The notes beneath the pieces are model-generated. The model was not told the DNA's origin, did not search any database, and saw only the letters and a program-made list of their open reading frames with translations. Shown piece by piece: positions 17,780 through 26,218 of a stretch of 64,000 bases of DNA. Each line of letters starts with the position of its first letter. The stretch's first letter is position 1. The translations under genes and the position numbers were made by a program. Source of the stretch: Flavobacterium sp. 1 (lineage in GTDB: Bacteria; Bacteroidota; Bacteroidia; Flavobacteriales; Flavobacteriaceae); contig NZ_PGER01000001.1 in assembly GCF_002797935.1 (NCBI RefSeq), positions 3,782,001-3,846,000 on the forward strand, read 5' to 3'.

Positions 17780-19354
17780 CTATTGCTTTATAAAATTAAA
17801 AAAGACAACATCATTCTCATTTATCTTGTAACTTCTGCTATACTTTCCTGTGCCGTCAATGCTTATTTTCTCAATTGCTATTGGTTCGCCATTGTTATTT
17901 TTCTTGATTGATTTTTCTTGTTCAAGAGTTAGCTGACTTGGTTTGCCCATCGCTAAATAATCAGCATAAGCGTCATTAACTTTATAACCCACTTTATAAA
18001 TCTCCAGATTGTATTTTCCTTTCTGCAGACCTTCCACTTCAATTTTTACCTCGCCTTTTGATTTTGATGGTAAATCCTTTATGTAATACGCTTGATTATT
18101 GACATCCTTTTCAGGTAATGTGTAGGTAGAATTCCAAAATAAAAGCTGCACATCACCTTTAGCATTTTTAGTTGCCCATGATGAAGTGTCCGTATTTTTT
18201 AGTTCGATTTCACCCAATTTATTCATTAGATAATAAGAGAAATAAGCTGGTTTTTTGATTCCTTGCGTGTTCAATAAACCAAATCCTCCATGAAAAGGAG
18301 TGAATCTAGGTCCCGGCTCTTCGAAAATATCCGTAAAAACCCAATAGGACATTGAGTTTGGAGTATTCCCTACCTGCTTTAGTTTTTGAAGGATATAAGC
18401 AGCCGAATGGTAACTGTCATGAATTGCGTCTGCAGGAGTGTAAGAAGAACTCCATTCTGTATAATGCAATTCGAGGTTTGGCTTAGCTGAATTTGTGATT
18501 TGTTTTCTAGAATTGATAACATCACCACTAATACTTGATTCATCTTTACTTAAAACCGTACCTGTAGAACCATATTCATCTAAATATCCTTGATTTACAC
18601 CATACGTATGTGTCGAAATAAAATCTATTGGCACATTGTTTTTAGTGCAAAAATCAATTGTTTCCGGAACCCAGCCAGCACCAGCAGTTGCAGGACCACC
18701 TACTTTATAAGTTGGATTTACGCTTTTGATAGCTTTTGCCGCAAATTCATATAATTTAAAATATTCGGCTTGTTTACCAGTCCAAAAACCGGGTGTCAGG
18801 TTAGGTTCATTCCAAACTTCAAAATACCAGGTTTTTACTTCTTCAGCTCCGTAGCGTTCTGTAAAATGCTGCGTTAAATTTTTAATTAGATCTCCCCATT
18901 TATTATAGTCTTTTGGAGGCGTGACATTTCCTTTCCACCAAAAAATTGTTGCACTTCCACTCGCTAAAGCATTAGGCATAAACCCTAATTCTACAAATGG
19001 TTTTATCTTAATACTTAAAAGAAAATCATACAGTGCATCAATGTACTGGTAGTTGTATTCTGGATTTCCTTTACTGTCTTCGCGATAAACTGCCATATCA
19101 TCGGTCAATAAACCATGCATACGGATGTATTTGAAATCGCATTCTTTTTTGACCAAAGCCAGTTGCTGCTGCCAATCGGCACGCAATCCTTCATTGGCAC
19201 GACCGGCACCAATACATTCTTTGAACATGGTATTCATTTTCCCATTAACATCATTATAATTTACTTTTATAATTCTGTTATTGGCAACTTGCCCAAACAT
19301 TGAAACATGGTTTAGACAGCATAAAACAATCAGTATCAATAAATTTTTCCTCAT
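17780..19354 (-). CDS. GH39-family glycoside hydrolase (beta-xylosidase-like)
   Basis: 524 residues with a signal peptide (ends about SMFGQ). The (beta/alpha)8 domain shows FKYIRMHGLLTDDMAVY, TWYFEVWNEPNL with acid/base Glu183, and LELHYTEWSSSY with nucleophile Glu300. These are the GH39 beta-xylosidase patterns. A C-terminal beta-sandwich follows from about residue 400. GH39 is not a standard member of known xyloglucan loci, so its substrate here (beta-xylose, or another beta-linked sugar on xyloglucan or attached xylan) is open. It is separated from the next GH3 gene by only 6 bases. Confidence 0.88.
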   Translation of the reverse strand: MRKNLLILIVLCCLNHVSMFGQVANNRIIKVNYNDVNGKMNTMFKECIGAGRANEGLRADWQQQLALVKKECDFKYIRMHGLLTDDMAVYREDSKGNPEYNYQYIDALYDFLLSIKIKPFVELGFMPNALASGSATIFWWKGNVTPPKDYNKWGDLIKNLTQHFTERYGAEEVKTWYFEVWNEPNLTPGFWTGKQAEYFKLYEFAAKAIKSVNPTYKVGGPATAGAGWVPETIDFCTKNNVPIDFISTHTYGVNQGYLDEYGSTGTVLSKDESSISGDVINSRKQITNSAKPNLELHYTEWSSSYTPADAIHDSYHSAAYILQKLKQVGNTPNSMSYWVFTDIFEEPGPRFTPFHGGFGLLNTQGIKKPAYFSYYLMNKLGEIELKNTDTSSWATKNAKGDVQLLFWNSTYTLPEKDVNNQAYYIKDLPSKSKGEVKIEVEGLQKGKYNLEIYKVGYKVNDAYADYLAMGKPSQLTLEQEKSIKKNNNGEPIAIEKISIDGTGKYSRSYKINENDVVFFNFIKQ

Positions 19355-19360
19355 ATATTA

Positions 19361-21520
19361 TTATTTTACATTTATTTTTTTGCTTAAATAAATTGCATCC
19401 GAAGCTGATCCTATCTGCAATTCAATTGTATTATTTTCCAATTCAAATTGTTGTTTTGCAACATTCCAATATTGTAAATCTTTGGCTCTAACAGTTAATA
19501 AAACGTCTTTCGTTTCTCCCGCTTTGAAAAAAACTCTTTGAAACGCCTTCAGCTCTTTTTCAGGACGATCTACTTTTGAATCCAAATGTTTTGCATACAA
19601 CTGAACCACTTCGTCGCCTTCTCTATTCCCTGAATTTGTGATTGAAACCGTAACTTTTAATTCGCCGTTATTGGTAATGGTTTCTGAATTGGTTTTAATA
19701 GAATTGTACTTAAAAGTCGTGTAGCTCAATCCGTAGCCAAAAGCATATAAAGGTTTCCCTTTAAAATACTGATAAGTTCTTCCGTTGCGAATATTATAAT
19801 CTAATAAATCAGGCAAATCAGTAATATCTTTCACCCATGTCTGCGTTAAACGCCCCGCTGGATTGTAATAGCCAAACAAAACATCGGCAAGTGCTGTTCC
19901 TAATTCCTGACTGTTTTGTGCCATGTGCACAATAGCCGGAATGTGTTCTTGTGTCCAATTGATGGCATAAGGAAAACTGCTGATTAAGGCAACAACCGTT
20001 TTAGGATTCGCCTGATAAGCAATCTTAATTAAATCTTCCTGTTCCAATGTCAATGACTGGCGGTCAACCGATTCTTTTCCTTCACTCGGAACTGGGCAAT
20101 CGTTCCAACCGGCATTGCAAACTGGATGATTTCCTACTATAACAATAACTACATCTGCTTTTTTAGCAATTGCTGCTGCTTTACCGTCGGCGTTATTTTT
20201 GGCATATAAAATCTCGACGTTGGTGCCTAATTTATTTTTGATTCCCTGCAAAGGCGTTACCACATAAGGAGGTGTTCCGCTATACCAATCTAAAAGCACC
20301 TGATCCGCACGAGTTCCAATTATGGCGAGCGTTTTTATTTTTTCTTTTTGTAAAGGCAAAAATTTGGAATCATTTTTAAGCAGTACAATTGATTTTTGAG
20401 TTGCTTCTAAAGCGATTTTTTTATGTCCCTCCGTTTTCCAAGGATCTATTGTGTCTTTACCAATGCCAATTTTTGCATACGGATTTTCATCGGGAGCATC
20501 GAGCATTCCTAATTTTATCATTACTCGAAAATTACCTCTGATTTCTGCATCAATATCTTTCTCTGTTAAATATCCTTTGGCAACTGCTCCGTTTATACCT
20601 TCTTTATAATCGTCTAAAAACTGATTAATTCCAGCTTTTACAGCCGCAACGGCACCCAAATATTGATCGGCATAATATTTATGATCTGAGAGCAACAACT
20701 TGAAAGCGCCTCCGTCAGTACAGATAATTCCGTATTGTCCCCATTCTTTTTGAGTAATCTCTTTCAGCATTGGGTGCACCATGGCTGGAATTCCGTTTAC
20801 TTTATTGTAAGAAGCCATATAAGCACGCGAACCACCCTCGACAACTCCCATTCTAAAAGGAACGGAATAATATTCTCTCCAAAGCCGTTCATCAAAATCG
20901 GATGATGTGTAGGTTCTTCCGTCCTCATTGCTGTTCGCCAAGAAGTGTTTCATCAATGAAGCCGACTGCCAATATTTTGGATTATTTCCTTGAAGCCCTT
21001 TTACAAAAGCTACGGTCATTGTTCCGTTAAAAAAAGCATCTTCTCCATAACTCTCTTCGGTACGTCCCCAGCGCGGATCTCTGGCAATATCTGCATTTGG
21101 AGCTCGGATTACCAAGCCTCCACGATGGTATTTTTGAAAAGCAAAACGTGCTTCATAGCCTTCAACATGAGCTACTTTTTGAATTAAATCTATATCCCAA
21201 GTTTCTCCTAAACCATAAGCTTGCGGAAAAATGGTTGTGGTTAAGGGTTCTTTTCCTTTTCCTCCCCATTCGCCTGGACCGCCAAGTGCTAATCCGTGTA
21301 ATCCTTCGACATGACCCGTTCCGACTACTCCCAATCTGGGAACGGAAGGATTAGTACTTAATACCGCTACTTTTTCTTCAAGAGTCATTAATGACAACAG
21401 ATTATCAATCCTTTTTTCGGTTTCCAAATTGGGATTCTGAAAAGGATATTGCTGTTTTTTTTGCGCCAAAACTGGTACAATGAACAATAGAAGAATTATA
21501 TATAGGGTGTGTTTTTTCAT
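19361..21520 (-). CDS. GH3 beta-xylosidase/beta-glucosidase
   Basis: About 719 residues from ATG 21520, which begins a clean signal peptide (MKKHTLYIILLLFIVPVLAQ); an upstream ATG at 21574 would add residues that overlap a hairpin repeat and are not family-like. The barrel contains EGLHGLALGGPGEWGG, IARDPRWGRTEESYGED and GIICTDGGAF with nucleophile Asp269, then the alpha/beta sandwich (QKSIVLLKND...) and a fibronectin III-like C-terminus. The EGLHG and RDPRWGRT-EES patterns are typical of the xylosidase-like branch of GH3, distinct from the second GH3 in the operon. Two GH3 enzymes would give complementary exo-activities. Confidence 0.9.
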   Translation of the reverse strand: MKKHTLYIILLLFIVPVLAQKKQQYPFQNPNLETEKRIDNLLSLMTLEEKVAVLSTNPSVPRLGVVGTGHVEGLHGLALGGPGEWGGKGKEPLTTTIFPQAYGLGETWDIDLIQKVAHVEGYEARFAFQKYHRGGLVIRAPNADIARDPRWGRTEESYGEDAFFNGTMTVAFVKGLQGNNPKYWQSASLMKHFLANSNEDGRTYTSSDFDERLWREYYSVPFRMGVVEGGSRAYMASYNKVNGIPAMVHPMLKEITQKEWGQYGIICTDGGAFKLLLSDHKYYADQYLGAVAAVKAGINQFLDDYKEGINGAVAKGYLTEKDIDAEIRGNFRVMIKLGMLDAPDENPYAKIGIGKDTIDPWKTEGHKKIALEATQKSIVLLKNDSKFLPLQKEKIKTLAIIGTRADQVLLDWYSGTPPYVVTPLQGIKNKLGTNVEILYAKNNADGKAAAIAKKADVVIVIVGNHPVCNAGWNDCPVPSEGKESVDRQSLTLEQEDLIKIAYQANPKTVVALISSFPYAINWTQEHIPAIVHMAQNSQELGTALADVLFGYYNPAGRLTQTWVKDITDLPDLLDYNIRNGRTYQYFKGKPLYAFGYGLSYTTFKYNSIKTNSETITNNGELKVTVSITNSGNREGDEVVQLYAKHLDSKVDRPEKELKAFQRVFFKAGETKDVLLTVRAKDLQYWNVAKQQFELENNTIELQIGSASDAIYLSKKINVK

Positions 21521-21552
21521 TTTTTTAATTGTGATGCGGTAAATGTATTGCC

Positions 21553-21580
21553 GTAGAGATGCATTGCAGTGCATCTCTAC
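21553..21580. repeat. REP-like hairpin
   Basis: GTAGAGATGCA and TGCATCTCTAC form an 11-bp stem with a 6-base loop just upstream of the GH3 start; a further GTCTCTAC follows at 21593. The GTAGAGATGCA...TCTCTAC pattern resembles short dispersed repeats seen in many Bacteroidota, but copy number cannot be checked here. Confidence 0.5.
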
Positions 21581-21653
21581 AATTCAACGTGTGTCTCTAC
21601 ATACGTCTTACCGCAAACAATATCAAATAATTTTTAATCCGACAATAAATATT

Positions 21654-21686
21654 AAACCTAACAGGTTTTAAAAACCTGTTAGGTTT
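21654..21686. repeat. Palindromic spacer hairpin after GH97
   Basis: AAACCTAACAGGTTT and AAACCTGTTAGGTTT form a 15-bp perfect stem with a 3-base loop, 6 bases after the GH97 stop on the minus strand. No T-run follows, so complete termination is unlikely. Similar AACCTGACAGGTT palindromes are frequent spacers in flavobacterial genomes (from general knowledge). Confidence 0.55.
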
Positions 21687-21692
21687 CTGAAA

Positions 21693-23702
21693 TTATAATT
21701 TTTTAAATCTGATCGCTGTTCCTCCAGCTCCGCCTAAATGCAATTTCAATACATCCGAAGCTTTAACGGTTTTCTTAGAAATCGCTACAGCTGATGGATT
21801 GTGTGTTTCATCCGTACCTTCGGCATCAGTATAAATCTGAGCTTCGTAAGTTGCATTTTTATCTAAGAATGACAATGAAACTTCTACATCACGAGCTTTT
21901 TCATTAGTAATAGTTCCTAAAAACCAATCAGCACTATTTCTGTCTTTACGAGCTGTAGTGATGTATTCACCAATTTTTCCTTCTAATACTTTTGTATCTT
22001 CCCAATCAGTTGGAACGTCTTTCAAGAATTGCAAAGCTGGTTTTCCTTCGTAATTTTCTGGAAGGTCGGCCATCATTTGAATTGGAGCATAAATGGTTAC
22101 ATACAATGCCAATTGCTGCGCCGTTGTTCCGTGAACTCTTTTTCCTGGGTAACCTTGTTTTACCTCAACATCAAAAATCCCCGGAGTGAAATCCATTGGT
22201 CCTGAAAGCAGTCTGGTAAAAGGAATAATTGTTAAGTGATTTGGCGGATTTCCTTCGCTCCAAGCGTTGTACTCTTGTCCCCTTGCTGCTTCTCTTGAAA
22301 CCATGTTTGGAAAAGTACGGCGTTCTCCTGTGTCTTTTATCGACTCATGGTACAAAACTGCCAAATCATATTGTGCTGCTTTTTCCAACACATATCTGAA
22401 ATAATTCACACCAAATTGTCCGAAGTGCCATTCTTTCATATTCAATTTTGAACCTACGTGACCAATTTTAACTGAGTGCATTCCCAGTTTTTTGTAAAGT
22501 GCAAAAGCATCGTCGATTTCTTTTAAGTAATTAATCAGGTTTGAACCTGTTTCATGATACCCAATTAGCGCAACACCTTTTTTATTTCCATAATCCACTA
22601 CTTTTTCTAAATCAAAATTGTCTGCACTTTTTGTAAAACTGAACATGTGCATTTTGTTTTCATACCAAGCTGGTGTCCAACCTTTGTTCCAGCCTTCAAT
22701 CAATAAATGATGAAAACCTTCTCTAGCTGTAAAATCCATATATTCTTCCGCACGTTTGGTTGTTGCTCCCTGAATTGGGCTTTCCCAAAATGAATATTTA
22801 CCAATGTGCATTCCCCACCAGATTCCGAAATATTTGTATGGTTTAAAGTAATTTACATTCCCTAATTTATTTGGATCATTTAGATTTAAAATTAAATAAG
22901 AAGTAATCAAATCTCCTGATTTTTCTCCAATTTGAAGCGTTCTCCAAGAAGAAGTAAACGTATCCTTTACACGAACTTTTACACCATCAGACCAAGGCAC
23001 CAAATCAGATTTTAATTGTGTTCCGGTAGTATTTACCAAAGTCATACTGGCAAAATCTTTTAGGTTTGCTTCATGAAAACTCAATTTCAGTCCGCTTTTG
23101 CTTTCTATAGTAAGCGGTGTCAAAACAGTGTCAAGAGTACTTACTGGCGCATCTTTAAACAAATATTCATCACGATTTTCTCTGTTAGCCGGAATCCACC
23201 ATGCTTTTCCATCTTCTTTTAGGTTGAAAGTTGTTTTTTCATCCATGATAAAGATGCTGTCTTTTGTCTCTTGTTTTGGATACACATATCTAAAAGCAAT
23301 TCCATCATCATAAGCACGGAATTGAATTTCCAATTTACGTTTGTTCTTGTCTTTTTGTTGCAATTGAACCACTAACTGATTATAATGATTTCGAATGTTT
23401 TTCTTTTCTCCCCAAATTTGTTCCCAAGTTTCATCAAAAGCCGAATTTTTTACGTTTGTTATTTCGAAATTAGAACTGAAATCCTCATTGTTTTTTAGCA
23501 AAAACCCCATATCCGATGGTGTAATCACTTGGATTTTTCCGTGTGATACAGCATATTTCGGTGCATTATTTACTAATTCGAATTTTATCTTGTTTCGACC
23601 TTCTGGAGAAGCCAGTTCATAAGATTTGCTTTTTTGAGCCTGTGCAGTACCAACAACTGTCAGTGCTGCTAAAAATGCTGGAAGTATTATTTTTTTTAAC
23701 AT
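21693..23702 (-). CDS. GH97 glycoside hydrolase, inverting (SusB-like) type
   Basis: 669 residues with a signal peptide (ends ...GTAQAQ). The N-terminal beta-sandwich (about 25-285) is followed by a (beta/alpha)8 barrel with GMHIGKYSFWES, GYHETGSN (Glu384) and VLYHESIKDTGERRTFPN (Glu453), then PFTRLLSGPMDFTPGIF. GH97 splits into inverting alpha-glucosidases, which use two glutamates at these places, and retaining alpha-galactosidases, which have an aspartate nucleophile instead. The two HE motifs put this protein in the inverting SusB-like group, so alpha-glucosidase activity is the better guess. That is unusual for a locus whose other enzymes point to xyloglucan. Confidence 0.9.
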   Translation of the reverse strand: MLKKIILPAFLAALTVVGTAQAQKSKSYELASPEGRNKIKFELVNNAPKYAVSHGKIQVITPSDMGFLLKNNEDFSSNFEITNVKNSAFDETWEQIWGEKKNIRNHYNQLVVQLQQKDKNKRKLEIQFRAYDDGIAFRYVYPKQETKDSIFIMDEKTTFNLKEDGKAWWIPANRENRDEYLFKDAPVSTLDTVLTPLTIESKSGLKLSFHEANLKDFASMTLVNTTGTQLKSDLVPWSDGVKVRVKDTFTSSWRTLQIGEKSGDLITSYLILNLNDPNKLGNVNYFKPYKYFGIWWGMHIGKYSFWESPIQGATTKRAEEYMDFTAREGFHHLLIEGWNKGWTPAWYENKMHMFSFTKSADNFDLEKVVDYGNKKGVALIGYHETGSNLINYLKEIDDAFALYKKLGMHSVKIGHVGSKLNMKEWHFGQFGVNYFRYVLEKAAQYDLAVLYHESIKDTGERRTFPNMVSREAARGQEYNAWSEGNPPNHLTIIPFTRLLSGPMDFTPGIFDVEVKQGYPGKRVHGTTAQQLALYVTIYAPIQMMADLPENYEGKPALQFLKDVPTDWEDTKVLEGKIGEYITTARKDRNSADWFLGTITNEKARDVEVSLSFLDKNATYEAQIYTDAEGTDETHNPSAVAISKKTVKASDVLKLHLGGAGGTAIRFKKL

Positions 23703-23728
23703 GGTATTTTTTTAATTGTAATTTTTTT

Positions 23729-23764
23729 AAAATCGGGGGAAAACCTAACCTAACCCCCGATTTT
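23729..23764. repeat. Hairpin between GH31 and GH97 genes
   Basis: AAAATCGGGGG (23729-23739) pairs with CCCCCGATTTT (23754-23764) around a 14-base loop. It is transcribed on the minus strand directly after the GH31 stop at 23788. The G5/C5 stem is strong for this AT-rich region, but no clear T-tract follows, so I read it as an mRNA stability or processing element. Confidence 0.55.
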
Positions 23765-23787
23765 CAATCTAAACAAAACTCAAATAA

Positions 23788-26187
23788 TTATTTTACCCAC
23801 TCTGTTTTGAAAGTGGTTTTTCCAGTTAATGGATTTGATGTTGTTTCAAAATTATTTCCTTTTTTGGAAACTGTAATTGTTTGTACGGCATCACTTTCTG
23901 GCAAGAAAACTTTGGCAGTAGCCGTTGTTGTAGCATCTGATGCATATACTTTTAAAGTCAATTTGCTCCAATCCATATCTTTGGTAGACTGAGCCAGTCC
24001 AATATGAGGAAGTGCTGTTCCGTCTTTTACTAAAACTACAATTGGCACTTCGCCTGCCTGTATTTTATGCCATCCACCTTTATACACTTTTTTGGTTTGG
24101 TAATCAATCCAAGTTCCTTCTGGAAGATAAACGTCTCTTTCGGTAACTTCTTCAAAAAGTGGTGCCACCAAAATACTTGAACCAAATAAATACTCGTTAT
24201 CTACTAACCAAGCCCCTGGATCATTAGGATATTCCAAAAATAATGCACGCATCATTGGCAATCCATTTAGAGAACTTTCTTTAGCCTGAGCATAGATGTA
24301 TGGCATTAATTCGTAACGCATATTATCTGCTTTTCTAAATCCTTCCAAGAAATCTTTGCTGTACAGCCAAGGCTCGCGCGGAGGCTCACCGTGGCTTCTT
24401 ACGTGTGAAGTAAACATCCCGAACGGAGCCCATCTTCTGTATAAATTCTCTGGAGATTTAGTTGCAAATCCTCCAACATCATGACTCCAGAAACTAAAAC
24501 CGCTTAATCCTAATGAAAGTCCGCCTCTTAGTTCGGCTGACATCGCTCCGTTGCTTGTTTCGGCATCACCACCCCAATGCAATGGGTAACGCTGACTACC
24601 TGCCCAAGTGCTTCTGGCCCAGATTAAAGTATAACCTTTTTCTTTTTGAGTAATTTCGGCAACGGCTTTGTTGTAACGTAATGGGTATAAATTATGCTCG
24701 TAAAAACCTGTACGTCCTGAATGATAAATTCCTTCCGGCGGTGCAGCTTCTCCAAAATCTACTTTGAAAACAGAAACTCCCTGATCAAATAATCTTTTCA
24801 GCTTTGCCTGATACCAAGTTACTGTTTCAGGATTTGAGAAATCCAATACAGCATCTTCATAAGGAAGATTTCCTTTGCGGTCTCTTACTGCCAAATTTTT
24901 GTCCATGATTTCATTGAACAATGTATTTTTTGGAGTGAAGTAAGGCAATTGCCATAAACACACGTGATATCCGTCGTCTTTCAAATCTGACATCATTTTT
25001 TGAGCATCAGGGAAACGAGATTTTGCAAACTCATAGTTATTTCTCCAATCTACATCAAACCAGCCTGTATCGAAGTGAATTACATCAGTTGGGATTTTGT
25101 AAGCACGCAAATCTTTTGCTACTTGACGGCCTTCTTTTTCAGAAAAATAAGTAATACGGCTCATCCAGAAACCAAATGACCAAAGCGGAGGCATTGCTGC
25201 TTTTCCAGTTAAATTGGTATATTCATCCAAAATTTCTTTTGGTTCTCCGATAAAGAAAAACAAATCGGCTTCATCATCTCCAATGTACATTTCATTGGCA
25301 CTTCCAAAATATCTTCCAAAGTCAACTGTAATAGGTGTTGAATGGTGCATGAAAACTCCATAACCACGGCTGCTCATATAAAACGGAACTGGTTTGTACA
25401 TGGTTTCGTTTTGAATACCATTGGCATCATCAGTCCATAAAACTACTTTTTGACCTCTTTTGTTAAATTGAGTGAATGATTCACCACAACCAAATATTTT
25501 TTCATCTGGTTCTAAACTGAAAGCAGCTCCCATACTTCTAGAATAATCACTGTTTCTGCGCACAAACGAAAACGGAAGTGATGGTGTATATCCGTTTGCG
25601 AAATCAGAATTATGAAGCGTACTCGTTAGTAATTTTCCTTTTTCATCAAAAATTTTCACATGCCATGGTTTTGACAAAATTTCAATAGAACCATGCTTGC
25701 TCGTGTATTTATATCCTCCTTCGATTTTAGAAGATTTCCATAATTCCGGGTGATTCGGAGCAACTCCGTTAATCAACATCAAAGATTCTTTTTGTGGACG
25801 AAATTGTGGTCCAGAAGTAGTTTTGATACGAATGGAACGATCCGATACAAACTGAATTTCAAAAGGCAATTCAGGAGAAACTTCATACTCCGTTGTTGGA
25901 AATTCATTGGCAGGAACCACACCCGGCTTCATCATCATATTGTTGAAAGCCTGACGTGTTTGATAATTGTAACGCAAATATTTTATAGTTCCTTTTCCTG
26001 TTGCAGGATCAAAACTAGCTAACTCATCAGCAAAATAAAAGGTGTTCAAATAATTCTGAAAATCTTTGCTGATATCTATTGGTGCGTTTAACACATCCGC
26101 ATTTTGAATTTGTGCCGAAGCTTTTGGCGAAAGCAACAAACCAAAACCCATAAAGAGCGATAAGGAAGCTAACTGTATTTTCTTCAT
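23788..26187 (-). CDS. GH31 alpha-xylosidase
   Basis: 799 residues with a signal peptide (ends ASAQ). Domain order is N-terminal beta-sandwich, barrel, and C-terminal sandwiches. FKVDFGE holds nucleophile Asp477 and HWGGDAETSNGAM holds acid/base Asp541. The KxDFGE version of the motif is typical of alpha-xylosidases of the YicI/xyloglucan type, whereas alpha-glucosidases usually have DMNE. It would remove alpha-1,6-linked xylose from the non-reducing end of xyloglucan oligosaccharides, which then feeds XylA and XylB at the head of the operon. It starts 31 bases after the GH2 gene. Confidence 0.94.
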   Translation of the reverse strand: MKKIQLASLSLFMGFGLLLSPKASAQIQNADVLNAPIDISKDFQNYLNTFYFADELASFDPATGKGTIKYLRYNYQTRQAFNNMMMKPGVVPANEFPTTEYEVSPELPFEIQFVSDRSIRIKTTSGPQFRPQKESLMLINGVAPNHPELWKSSKIEGGYKYTSKHGSIEILSKPWHVKIFDEKGKLLTSTLHNSDFANGYTPSLPFSFVRRNSDYSRSMGAAFSLEPDEKIFGCGESFTQFNKRGQKVVLWTDDANGIQNETMYKPVPFYMSSRGYGVFMHHSTPITVDFGRYFGSANEMYIGDDEADLFFFIGEPKEILDEYTNLTGKAAMPPLWSFGFWMSRITYFSEKEGRQVAKDLRAYKIPTDVIHFDTGWFDVDWRNNYEFAKSRFPDAQKMMSDLKDDGYHVCLWQLPYFTPKNTLFNEIMDKNLAVRDRKGNLPYEDAVLDFSNPETVTWYQAKLKRLFDQGVSVFKVDFGEAAPPEGIYHSGRTGFYEHNLYPLRYNKAVAEITQKEKGYTLIWARSTWAGSQRYPLHWGGDAETSNGAMSAELRGGLSLGLSGFSFWSHDVGGFATKSPENLYRRWAPFGMFTSHVRSHGEPPREPWLYSKDFLEGFRKADNMRYELMPYIYAQAKESSLNGLPMMRALFLEYPNDPGAWLVDNEYLFGSSILVAPLFEEVTERDVYLPEGTWIDYQTKKVYKGGWHKIQAGEVPIVVLVKDGTALPHIGLAQSTKDMDWSKLTLKVYASDATTTATAKVFLPESDAVQTITVSKKGNNFETTSNPLTGKTTFKTEWVK

Positions 26188-26218
26188 TGTGTTTATTTTA
26201 GATTATTTAGTTAAATAT

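Noticed and set aside
21654..21686. Full terminator after GH97
   Set aside because: The palindrome lacks a T-run and the next gene in the same direction follows, so read-through is likely.
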